Of a stretch of DNA of 31,378 bases, positions 1 to 9,289 are shown piece by piece. This DNA comes from Gracilariopsis chorda. Its lineage: Eukaryota; Rhodophyta; Florideophyceae; Gracilariales; Gracilariaceae. Location: contig NBIV01000546.1 of the NCBI GenBank assembly GCA_003194525.1, positions 1 through 31,378 on the forward strand, given 5' to 3'. The stretch's first letter is position 1. The number at the start of each line of letters is the position of its first letter. The position numbers and the translations under genes are program-made. The notes below the pieces were generated by a model. That model saw only the letters and a program-made list of their open reading frames with translations, ran no database searches and was not told the DNA's origin.

Positions 1-1756
1 TCTGATGTGGATGTAAGGCACCGTTCGCTGATGTTCAATACCGTGACGTTCAAGCTCTTGTGAAAACTTCTTTGACACATATTCACCAGCATTGTCTGTG
101 CGTAACGCATGTAGCACAGACTCACGTGCGGTGATGGTTTTCACATGTCGGTCACTCTGATTTTGAACCATCTTGAGCCACTTCACGAACACGTGGAACA
201 CCTCATCCTTGGTCTTGAGCATGTACAAGAAGCAAAAACGGGAGTGATCATCGATGAATGTGACGAAGTAGCGTGAACCTCCCAAGGAACCTACTTGGAT
301 TGGACCACAAATGTCCGAATGCACTAGGTCCAATGGGTGCAAAGCCCGTTCCCCCCCTTGCTTGGGAGTTGGAGCACGTGTAGATTTTCCCACTACACAA
401 GAGTCACACACATCCATCGATTGATTCAAGTCCACATTCAGCCCTGACACAACACCGTTACGAGCCATATGTTTGATACCATCCACATTCACATGAGCCA
501 TTCGAGCATGCCATAGTGACAGGTCAGTCACAAGTGCGTTGTCCATGTCTTCTGGTACTTCAATCGCGGTACATAGGTAGTACAGTCCTTTGATGCGACG
601 GCCCTGGGCGATCATGGTGTTGCCTTTGTATACACATACTTTGGTTTTGTCAAACACCACTCGCGCACCCAGGTCACACATCGCAGATACTGACAGCAGA
701 TGATACCTTAAATTCGGTACGTGCACTACTTCACCCAACCGGCACTTGCTCTTACGCCCTTCAACAGCGAGATCGAGGTGGACACTGCCATGACCAAGAG
801 ACTCCAGCTTCGAGTCATTGCCGATACTCACACCGGCAGACTCTCTTTTGCTATAACTGTCAAACATGGACTCGTCATACGTCATATGGGCGGTGGCACC
901 AGAGTCAATGATCCAGTCACTGATACTTTCTTCCACAGAACCTGTCGCAATGAGACAAACAAAGTCAGAGTCACTGTCACATCCTCGTTTCTCGTTGCCG
1001 AGATCGGTCTGCACAGCTGGGTTTGCGGCAGCACTCTGCTCTTTGCTAGCTTCGTCACGTTTGTCTCTTGAAACAGTTTCTCTGGATATGCCCCTTCTTA
1101 CCACAGTAGTAGCACACCATGGACTTCTGTTCGTGACTGCGCACCGACCAAAGCCGTGTCACTTCCGGACTCCTCCTTGGCACGATCGTTCATTCGCTGT
1201 TCCTCTTGCAGCAAACGACTCTTCACAAACTCTAAATCGAGTTTACGATCACCAATCGTGGTGTCAATAGCGACAATGAGGTGTTCGAAGCGGTCTGGTA
1301 GCCCACATAGGATTGCCATAGCGATGTCTTCCTCCTCAACCACTACGTCCATGCTCTTCAGATCCGATGCAAGATGACGAACACGATTGATGAAGTGGTA
1401 ACATTTTCTCATCATCTCGCATCTTGGCTGTGTAGAAGGCACGTCTTGCATTGATTCGGTTGAGCAGCGTTTTTACGCTGGAACACATCGCAAATGGCTT
1501 TCCACATTTCCGCAGCATTCTCGGTATCCCTCACATGGTCCAAATGCTCATCACTGATGCCTGAGACCAATAACAGCCCTGGCCTTGGCGTCTTTCTTCT
1601 TCCATGCTGACAACTCGTCATCGTCCGTAGGCCTGGTTGATTCAAGATGGTCATCGAGGTCCTTGAGTGCAAGCAGCAACTCAACCTTTTGCTTCCATAC
1701 ATGGAAGTTATCCTCGCCCAACTTTTCAATCTTGATGCCACCGAGAATGAATCCAT
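1..1756 (-). pseudogene. Family A gag-pol polyprotein, frameshifted, 3' end outside window
   Basis: This corresponds to residues 1 to about 583 of the intact right-hand polyprotein: Gag, zinc knuckle, protease, GAG-pre-integrase region and integrase core up to just before its catalytic Glu. The start ATG is at 1754-1756 (minus). Compared by eye with the right copy, it has a 2-bp insertion near 1746, 1-bp insertions near 1564, 1474, 1403, 1134 and 1063, and a 1-bp deletion near base 11, so no single frame is open. Stretches between the breaks still translate to nearly identical protein. It could not produce a functional Pol. Sequencing or assembly error is an alternative explanation for some of the single-base indels. 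Confidence 0.9.
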
Positions 1757-1898
1757 GCTTGGTAGATGTCAAACAAACAGCACAGGTGCGATGAAAGACC
1801 TACGGCAACTTAAGTAGTACAAAAATGGCACACAACGACAACAATAACAACAAAAAACAACGACAACAACAACAACAAAACTTCAAATTCGGGCGCAA

Positions 1899-2397
1899 CT
1901 GACGGGAGAAACTACCTCCGCTACCCTAGGGTGTCGGACCCCTGCCCCCGGAGATGCTCCGGGTACAAGACGTCTTCTTCTGTCTCCCCTCTCCTACGTC
2001 TAAGGAGAAGTTGCGTCGCTCTCTACGAGGCTTCCAGAGGATGGTTAATGACCCAAGATATGCCTTCACCAAGTATAACCCTCTCTGGCCTCTTGCAAGA
2101 ACTTGCGCGACCTCGCAACTGAAGCTACTATGGCAACCAAAGTACGCTGCTAACGCGCAACCACTTAAGGTCACACGCGGCCTGATCCTAAGAAGGAGGT
2201 CAGCCTACGCCACGTCGCCTCCCCGCACAAACGCCCAAGGGTCAGATGCACGGATCAAAAGCTCGGTTATGGAATACCTTCGCAAACAGCCCAAGAATCC
2301 CGACACGCAGTCAGGATCAAAAACAAATAATTCAATCACCCGCACCAGCGCAGTAACGCCACGGCACCCCGTCCACAGATGCACCCGCTGAACTTAC
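1899..2397 (-). other. Candidate leader intron, family A left copy
   Basis: On the minus strand the donor reads CTG|GTAAGTTCAG at 2397 and the acceptor TTTCTCCCGTCAG ends at 1899, with a pyrimidine-rich run before the AG. Length is about 499 bp, against about 496 bp in the right copy. The acceptor lies in a block shared with family B. This is inferred from consensus only; there is no transcript evidence. Confidence 0.4.
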
Positions 2398-2973
2398 CAG
2401 GTCTTAACCGACCGTCACCGTTATCTGTCCAAATGGACCGGTGGGAAGCCCGCTCGACAGTAACACCCGCTTTGGTTCAAGCGCCAGGCTCACGTCCCCG
2501 GATACCTGGAATCACCCAAAGTAACCCGATCAACCGCTCGTCGCACTGGACACCAGATGATGATTAAGAAACACGAAAAAACAAACAACTGCTGAGCACA
2601 CGATCACGGAGCCCCAGACTTCGAAACTAGACCGACTCGACCTCACGGATGCGACCCGACAAACGACTTGGGGATCCCAAAACACAAGATAGAGGGAGTG
2701 TCACACACAAAGTAGATAGCGATCGACAACACGGGCAACAACGGAGGCCCAACTCAACAACGATAGGAAAGTAAACGTCGAACCACTACCACCACAACGC
2801 CCTCAGGGAGGAACGCAAACCAAAGGAGAATGACCAACACCGACCAACAATGGGATCAAGACACCCGACGCCAACAACGAAAGAGGCAACAACAGCGAAA
2901 CGGATGAACGGCGGTGAGGGAGAGCGGCGACAGACGAACGATACGGAAAGGGATAGCGGCAGCGGTCAGCGGG

Positions 2974-2988
2974 GCTGGGCCCATAACC
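2974..2988 (-). other. Primer-binding site (initiator tRNA-Met half type)
   Basis: The minus strand reads GGTTATGGGCCCAGC directly after the LTR end. This complements the anticodon stem-loop of eukaryotic initiator tRNA-Met (CUGGGCCCAUAACC), not the tRNA 3' end. Drosophila copia uses the same kind of half-tRNA primer. Confidence 0.85.
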
Positions 2989-3776
2989 TGTTGAAAGTTG
3001 AAAGGAAGTTGAGGGGATGGAAAGGGAAGTTCGCCAGCTCTAGCTTGGATTTACTTGGAGGTCCTTCAGGCACATCTTAAATACCCACTCTAAACTCGAA
3101 TTGCGCGGGAACACCAACTACAAGTAAAACCTAAAACCACTAAGCAGGGACACTCAATACTACCAATCATCATCTAACATGACAATACGCCAGCTCAGCA
3201 CAACCTCATTACACCCAACGCACACCAACGCACCAATGTTCTGTAATAGTTTACGTGCATACACATGACCATGACAAGGCACAAATTCACGACTCCAACA
3301 CACGCCAGCACATGCCAACACATCACGGTAAAGTCAACACGTTACGGTAAGTCGGCACGTAACCTGTGGTGTTAGTGCCATGTCATCATGTGGCGATGCA
3401 CACAACACCCACGTCATCAATATACCCGTGCATGTGTAAACCTGTTGACAGTGCATGCGCACCTTACCATTGTACCAACCACTGCTGTACCACTTGTACC
3501 AGGTGTCAACCACTTCATCAGTATCCGCCTGCACACAACGTACACTGTGACCACTGTAGTAGCTGGACACGTGGGTGTGTCCAACCGATCCAGTTATGCC
3601 ATACCACTTGTACGCACCACGTTGCATATGTACATTTGCAGTAGCCAATCAGAAGCCAGTTTCACGTTGGGTTCGCGCACACGCGCATATGCGCTTTTGC
3701 AGAGGTACCCTCTAAAACAGCCCATGCTCCCCGGAACATTTGGTTTTCAGTGACAGCACAGGTACTACTGCCAACA
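2989..3776 (-). repeat. Family A 5' LTR, left copy
   Basis: About 788 bp, beginning TGTTGGCAGTAG at 3776 and ending in CAACA at 2989, so the ends form the 5-bp inverted repeat TGTTG/CAACA. It matches the right copy's LTRs (24560-25336 and 30602-31378). The TATA box position (3076-3083) reads TATTTAAG instead of TATATAAG, which may weaken the promoter. The PBS follows with no spacer. Confidence 0.92.
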
Positions 3777-4406
3777 ATATTCATCAATTAGGGTTGTTGC
3801 TACATAGTCCCAGGTCAGTTCCGAGATCTCCTTGGTCCTCAGTGCTGCTGCAGTTGATTCCAATGAGCAGTTGGGGTCAATAGATGCCAGAGGCATAGGT
3901 GCCTTGTGAGACTCTGGTATGGCGGCATCTTTGCCCATGCGGTCCAGCTGCGAGAACAGAGAGGCAAACTGGTCCACGAATTCGGACATGTTTTGGCCAT
4001 TATACGACATTCTGAACAGCTGAGTCTGCACGGCTATACGAGACACTGTCCTGTTTGAGGCATATCGCGCATCAAGTAGTTGAAGCATGCGACCGGGGTC
4101 ATCATCCATATCCATAACTACACGCAACGGGGCATCACCAAGTGCACAAATGATGATTGCACATGCCTTTTCGCGCTTTGCGAGTGTACGGGAGGGTGTC
4201 TGGGTAGCACTAGAACCAGACGCTTGTGTCATTATTCCACTACATGACTCCTCCGAACTTGACATAACGACATTCCAGACACCTTTAATACGACATGCAG
4301 CACGTAGACGGTGTCTCCATAGGGTGTAATCTTCTCCCCGCTTACCGTGGAAGCGCGGGATCTTCACACCAGAAGTGGTTTCTGACTCAACTTCGGAGTC
4401 TGACAT
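3765..4406 (-). pseudogene. Family B gag, unit 1, truncated by the A insertion
   Basis: The reading frame starts at ATG 4406 with A at position -3 and runs about 210 residues of Gag. Family A's LTR then begins after the Asp-Glu-Tyr codons at about residue 210, adding three foreign residues and a stop. It keeps the capsid-like region (residues near 15-210) but lacks the zinc knuckle and protease. It differs from the other copies at a few residues, such as Met for Val at 100 and Pro for Leu at 172. Confidence 0.9.
3777..3781. repeat. Likely target-site duplication of the left A element (right half)
   Basis: ATATT sits directly outside the LTR. The uninterrupted B copies read GCATTATATTCATC here (near 7050), so a 5-bp duplication of ATATT is expected on the far side of A, outside the window. 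Confidence 0.55.
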
Positions 4407-4753
4407 GGTTCCAGAACGAGTTCAGTAACCGAAATTAGAACAAACAAGGTACGAAAATGAAGCAGAGTGAGGGACTCGATGCTTAGAATCGCTATCAGAA
4501 TAGACGAGAGGGCTGTTTTGGCGGTACAGCTTTGGACTGATAGCGGATGTCACACTATGTGGGTGATGCTGGAGTGGATTATACTCAACACTTAACAGCG
4601 AGGGCGCCAGCGGAGACCGTGTAACCAAGTCTCAACGCTCGTCCAGACGCGTCTGGTACGCGAATCACAGGCGGATTTCGGGTTCTCGACGCCTGGAGTA
4701 TACTCACGAGCAGCTCTGAAGCACACTCGGAAAGGAAACTAACTTCGTAAAAG

Positions 4754-4790
4754 CGGGCGCACTGACGGGAGAAACTACCTCCGCTACCCT
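4754..4790 (-). promoter_or_regulatory. 37-bp leader block shared between families A and B
   Basis: This is identical over 37 bp to 26390-26426 of family A (opposite strand). It starts AGGGTAGCGGAGG and ends GTCAGTGCGCCCG, and contains the candidate 3' splice site. The flanking leader sequence is mostly different, which suggests selection or a recombination patch. Role unknown. Confidence 0.7.
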
Positions 4791-5041
4791 AAGGGTTGAA
4801 ACCCCTGGACCCTGGTAACTCTCTCCAGGTGAGGTACGAAATTCTTCGTGACCTACCCTGTTCTGCGCACTTCAGAACGAGGGGCTTTATAATCCCTACG
4901 TGTCGTCCCAGGGAGGTTAGTAGCTGTCGCGATAAGCGTTCACCAGTTAACCCCTGCTAGACACTTGCAGGAAAATAGCGCGGTCTTCCTTGTGCGCTGA
5001 AGCACAGATGCAGGGATCGGAACAGGCGCAGGTCGGCTTAC
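4762..5041 (-). other. Candidate leader intron, family B unit 1
   Basis: The donor reads CTCTG|GTAAGC at 5041 and the acceptor TTTCTCCCGTCAG ends at 4762 on the minus strand, giving about 280 bp. The same pair of signals recurs in every B unit (8041-8318, 11317-11595, 14594-14872 and 17386-17664) and in family A. Prediction from consensus only. Confidence 0.4.
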
Positions 5042-5186
5042 CAGAGAAGGGGTCTCTGAACGCTTTGCCTACTTTCACCACAACAACTGTACCTCCACAA
5101 GATACGCAAAACTTCTCGCAAGAACAGCTTCGTAGAACGCAAATAAAAGAATTAGTAAAGCGCGACGTCTGCAAAGAATCGACGCT

Positions 5187-5200
5187 CTGGGCCCATAACC
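5187..5200 (-). other. Family B primer-binding site, unit 1
   Basis: GGTTATGGGCCCAG on the minus strand abuts the LTR terminus CATCA with no spacer. It complements the initiator tRNA-Met anticodon arm. The same site occurs at 8464-8477, 11740-11753, 15018-15031 and 17810-17823. Confidence 0.85.
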
Positions 5201-5344
5201 TGATGTTGGTAATGTTAGTTGGGCTACAGCGCATCTGTAGAACAAAGAAAGAAGAAAAAGAAGCAGTGAAGGTTGCCAGTCTTGGGGCGAGTTTACTTGG
5301 TAGTGCAACTTCAGCGTGTTATATAGCACCTCTACGTCACACTA

Positions 5345-5399
5345 CAACTACAAGAAAACCCTATACCACTAAGTGGGGACACCCAATACTACCAATCAT
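5345..5399 (-). promoter_or_regulatory. U3 proximal module shared with family A
   Basis: This 55-bp stretch just upstream of the TATA box aligns without gaps to 25158-25212 of family A with about 6 mismatches by my count. It starts ATGATTGGTAGTATTG. It is probably a promoter or enhancer element bound by a host factor (inference). Confidence 0.65.
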
Positions 5400-5822
5400 A
5401 AACAAACATAACACAATAAGGGTTGCACACACTGATTACAGCCAAGTACAACCATGCATAACAACATAACAACACATTACAACAATGCAGACCAAGTGAA
5501 CCAAGTAGCCAGCAACGCACAATAAGTGAACCGGACACGCCAACAATGTGCCAGCATGTTGCAGCACTGTATAAACACTTACTCGCATCATCATGACAAT
5601 GACAAAGCACAAATACACATGCCACCGCATCCATGTACATACCCTAGGTGTGTTGCGTGCATGGCACGTGCCTGCTTGTACAACTGCACACATGACACAC
5701 TTCCATATACCTGTAAACCACATGTAGCCACACATATTCTTCAGTACCATACCCATTCACCTTATGCCAAGTGGCCAGTTCCGTGCCAAGAGCCCATAGA
5801 ATGCATAACACTTGTAACCAAT

Positions 5823-5903
5823 ACGTTGCATATGAGTGTTTGCAGTAGCCAATCATATGCCCGTTTCACGTTGGGTTTGAGAACACACGCATATGCGCTT
5901 TTG
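5823..5903 (-). promoter_or_regulatory. U3 distal module shared with family A
   Basis: These 81 bp align without gaps to 24637-24717 of family A with about 11 mismatches by my count. It includes the palindromic GCGCATATGCG core, AACCCAACGTGAAAC and a CCAAT-type TGATTGGCTACTGCAAA. The coding regions of A and B have no comparable DNA similarity. Confidence 0.65.
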
Positions 5904-5949
5904 TAAAGCAGGTCCCAAAAACAGCCCTCCGTTATATGAAACTTTGTTT

Positions 5950-7684
5950 TCAAGTGTTGCACCATGATGTCCCAGTACTACCCGGCACTCGACTACGTGC
6001 TAACATCAACACCAACGGACCGATAATGTCCGAGTGCACCACGTCCCCAACCTGCTTGGCTCGTTCAAACTTGCCCTGAAATGGCAGTTTATGCGCCTTG
6101 GCAAGGCGGCATGGTCGACATACCTCCTCCATGCCCTTGATGTTTGGTACACCGTCGACGTGAGCATGAACTCTTTGAAGGTCATGTTCATTCATATGTG
6201 CCAGTCGGCGGTGCCACAATGAACTAGTGCGCTCGTCGGTAGCAGCAAGCACCGTGGATGTGTCCGTATGGTCGATTGGGTTTGGCAGGGTGTATAAACG
6301 GGAGCGATGATGACGAGTCCCATGCCCGACCTCAAACCCATCTTCGTGTTGTAGGCGTACTTCCTTATCACAAAACAGTGAGTGGATACCTTTGTCAGCC
6401 AACCGCCCTACAGAAACTAGGTTATATCCAAGATTCGGAACGAGCAGCACATTAGACAACCTAAGATTGACATCCACAAACGGTAATACCACATCTCCTT
6501 GTTGCGTGGCAGTGACCGTGGTGTTGTCAGCTAGTTCAATTGTCCTATGTGGTATGTCGAACATTGTGGTTGGGACGAACGCCGACACCGAACAAAAGAA
6601 ATGAGACGTAGCGCCACTGTCTGCATATGTGTCAATGCACTCATTAACCGGTGGTACCACTGATGACTTTTCACCTGCGACTCCAGCAATCTCAACCTTG
6701 GATGCTTTCAGCGATGACTTGGCGGAACGTTTAGGCTTTTCGACTGCATTTAGCCTTAGCTGATCCAAGATAGCTTGTGGTAAATGGTTGTCAGGATTGT
6801 CCGGATTCATGTGACAACGGTCCTGGGTGTGTCCATCGCGGTCACAAAAGGTGCAGTGGTACCCATTTTTGTTTCCAGCAGCATATGCACGACCAGTGGG
6901 GTCGTTCACAGTGGTTGAATCTGATGCGTTACCATCATTCTCAATACCATTTGATAATTTGCTGTGTCCGCTAATACGGGAACCACCCCTGTTCTTGTTC
7001 TTCTTGCGATTGCGCCCTCTACCAGAACTGCTTGACCCCATTTGACGAGCATTATATTCATCAATTAGGGTTGTTGCTACATAGTCCCAGGTCAGTTCCG
7101 AGATCTCCTTGGTCCTCAGTGCTGCTGCAGTTGATTCCAATGAGCAGTTGGGGTCAATAGATGCCAGAAGCATAGGTGCCTTGTGAGACTCTGGTATGGC
7201 GGCATCTTTGCCCATGCGGTCCAGCTGCGAGAACAGAGAGGCAAACTGGTCCACGAATTCGGACATGTTTTTGGCCATTATACGACATTCTGAACAGCTG
7301 AGTCTGCACGGCTATACGAGACACTGTCCTGTTTGAGGCATATCGCGCATCAAGTAGTTGAAGCATGCGACCGGGGTCATCATCCACATCCATAACTACA
7401 CGCAACGGGGCATCACCAAGTGCACAAATGATGATTGCACATGCCTTTTCGCGCTTTGCGAGTGTACGGGAGGGTGTCTGGGTAGCACTAGAACCAGACG
7501 CTTGTGTCATTATTCCACTACATGACTCCTCCGAACTTGACATAACGACATTCCAGACACCTTTAATACGACATGCAGCACGTAGACGGTGTCTCCATAG
7601 GGTGTAATCTTCTCCCCGCTTACCGTGGAAGCGCGGGATCTTCACACCAGAAGTGGTTTCTGACTCAACTTCGGAGTCTGACAT
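5950..7684 (-). pseudogene. Family B gag-PR-INT(N), unit 2, frameshifted and truncated
   Basis: From ATG 7684 the frame covers Gag to about residue 138, then a run of five T's (7268-7272; four in the other units) shifts it. Downstream the original frame stays open through the zinc knuckle (CTFC...H...C), protease (DSGA) and integrase zinc finger (HH...CC) to the first integrase Asp. It then runs into LTR1, which supplies a foreign tail and a stop at 5950. The homopolymer location makes sequencing error possible. Confidence 0.88.
6012..6016. repeat. Target-site duplication copy (CCAAC) at the LTR1 / unit 2 junction
   Basis: CCAAC (GTTGG on the coding strand) abuts the exact LTR terminus here and at 9290-9294 and 12565-12569. 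The matching partner, CCAAC followed by the LTR's other end, is at 21244-21248. Confidence 0.8.
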
Positions 7685-8477
7685 GGTTCCAGAACGAGTT
7701 CAGTAACCGAAATTAGAACAAACAAGGTACGAAAATGAAGCAGAGTGAGGGACTCGATGCTTAGAATCGCTATCAGAAATAGACGAGAGGGCTGTTTTGG
7801 CGGTACAGCTTTGGACTGATAGCGGATGTCACACTATGTGGGTGATGCTGGAGTGGATTATACTCAACACTTAACAGCGAGGGCGCCAGCGGAGACCGTG
7901 TAACCAAGTCTCAACGCTCGTCCAGACGCGTCTGGTACGCGAATCACAGGCGGATTTCGGGTTCTCGACGCCTGGAGTATACTCACGAGCAGCTCTGAAG
8001 CACACTCGGAAAGGAAACTAACTTCGTAAAAGCGGGCGCACTGACGGAGAAACTACCTCCGCTACCCTAAGGGTTGAACCCCTGGACCCTGGTAACTCTC
8101 TCCAGGTGAGGTACGAAATTCTTCGTGACCTACCCTGTTCTGCGCACTTCAGAACGAGGGGCTTTATAATCCCTACGTGTCGTCCCAGGGAGGTTAGTAG
8201 CTGTCGCGATAAGCGTTCACCAGTTAACCCCTGCTAGACACTTGCAGGAAAATAGCGCGGTCTTCCTTGTGCGCTGAAGCACAGATGCAGGGATCGGAAC
8301 AGGCGCAGGTCGGCTTACCAGAGAAGGGGTCTCTGAACGCTTTGCCTACTTTCACCACAACAACTGTACCTCCACAAGATACGCAAAACTTCTCGCAAGA
8401 ACAGCTTCGTAGAACGCAAATAAAAGAATTAGTAAAGCGCGACGTCTGCAAAGAATCGACGCTCTGGGCCCATAACC
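7685..8477 (-). other. Family B unit 2: 5' leader
   Basis: Same layout as unit 1: PBS 8464-8477 and candidate intron 8041-8318. Two single-base differences matter. One G is missing just upstream of the acceptor AG, and an extra A near 7779 breaks the 68-codon upstream ORF that stays open in units 1, 3, 4 and 5. Confidence 0.75.
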
Positions 8478-9289
8478 TGATGTTGGTAATGTTAGTTGGG
8501 CTACGGCGCATCTGTAGAACAAAGAAAGAAGAAAAAGAAGCAGTGAAGGTTGCCAGTCTTGGGGCGAGTTTACTTGGTAGTGCAACTTCAGCGTGTTATA
8601 TAGCACCTCTACGTCACACTACAACTACAAGAAAACCCTATACCACTAAGTGGGGACACCCAATACTACCAATCATAAACAAACATAACACAATAAGGGT
8701 TGCACACACTGATTACAGCCAAGTACAACCATGCATAACAACATAACAACACATTACAACAATGCAGACCAAGTGAACCAAGTAGCCAGCAACGCACAAT
8801 AAGTGAACCGGACACGCCAACAATGTGCCAGCATGTTGCAGCACTGTATAAACACTTACTCGCATCATCATGACAATGACAAAGCACAAATACACATGCC
8901 ACCGCATCCATGTACATACCCTAGGTGTGTTGCGTGCATGGCACGTGCCTGCTTGTACAACTGCACACATGACACACTTCCATATACCTGTAAACCACAT
9001 GTAGCCACACATATTCTTCAGTACCATGCCCATTCACCTTATGCCAAGTGGCCAGTTCCGTGCCAAGAGCCCATAGAATGCATAACACTTGTAACCAATA
9101 CGTTGCATATGAGTGTTTGCAGTAGCCAATCATATGCCCGTTTCACGTTGGGTTTGAGAACACACGCATATGCGCTTTTTGTAAAGCAGGTCCCAAAAAC
9201 AGCCCTCCGTTATATGAAACTTTGTTTTCAAGTGTTGCACCATGATGTCCCAGTACTACCCGGCACTCGACTACGTGCTAACATCAACA
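8478..9289 (-). repeat. Family B LTR2 (class I)
   Basis: 812 bp with termini TGTTGATG (9289) and CATCA (8478) and a TATA box at 8596-8602. It has one extra T in a run near 9176-9180 compared with the other LTRs. Confidence 0.93.

Larger units (their letters stand above)
1757..2988 (-). other. Family A left copy: 5' leader between PBS and gag
   Basis: About 1.2 kb of non-coding sequence, collinear with 25337-26555 of the right copy. It contains the PBS (2974-2988), a candidate leader intron (1899-2397), a short perfect hairpin near 1939-1960 and a CAA-rich tract at about 1829-1880 just upstream of gag. Short open frames in it match nothing I recognise and are not conserved as protein, so I call none of them. 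Confidence 0.8.
1..3776 (-). mobile_element. Family A copia-type LTR retrotransposon, left copy, partial
   Basis: The minus strand reads 5' LTR (3776 down to 2989), primer-binding site, leader of about 1.2 kb, then gag-protease-integrase down to base 1, where the window cuts it. It closely matches the right-hand A element base for base in order and content, but is older-looking: its frame is broken and its TATA box has changed. The LTR starts abruptly at 3776 inside a family B gag gene, because the B sequence resumes at 3777 exactly as in the uninterrupted copies (compare 7052 onward). So A inserted into B and is younger than that B copy. The 3' half and 3' LTR lie outside the window. Confidence 0.93.
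4407..5200 (-). other. Family B unit 1: 5' leader
   Basis: About 790 bp between the LTR and gag. It contains the PBS (5187-5200), a candidate intron (4762-5041), a short inverted repeat (CCTGG/CCAGG, 4811-4829), a 37-bp block shared with family A (4754-4790), and an upstream ORF of 68 codons (4628 down to 4422) ending about 15 nt before the gag ATG. A second sense ORF (5234 down to 4947, 95 codons) starts in the LTR and crosses the PBS. I assign no function to either. Confidence 0.75.
5201..6011 (-). repeat. Family B LTR1 (class I)
   Basis: 811 bp, beginning TGTTGATGTTAG at 6011 and ending CATCA at 5201. The TATA box (TATATAA) is at 5319-5325, leaving about 90 bp for R plus U5. It serves both as the end of unit 2's segment and as the promoter and 5' LTR of unit 1. 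Diagnostic bases place it with LTR2, LTR3 and LTR6. The only private change I noticed is CAG for CGG near 5227. Confidence 0.93.

Noticed and set aside
721..1270. Plus-strand ORFs opposite the A gag-protease region (also at 27171-27584 minus)
   Set aside because: They are shadows of the real coding strand, whose zinc knuckle and protease motifs are unmistakable.
5180..5200. tRNA gene fragment (anticodon arm of initiator tRNA-Met)
   Set aside because: Only the anticodon arm is present and it abuts an LTR on the antisense strand, so it is the primer-binding site. No cloverleaf surrounds it.
4990..5469. 159-codon plus-strand ORF across the B PBS and LTR, repeated in most units (8267, 14821, 17613)
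   Set aside because: It is antisense to the element, spans LTR and PBS, matches no family I know, and loses its N-terminal part by one base in unit 3. Repetition only reflects copying of the unit.
5436..5906. Several ORFs of 70-126 codons on both strands inside the B LTRs
   Set aside because: They lie in biased, AC/GT-rich LTR sequence, overlap each other on opposite strands and show no recognisable domain.
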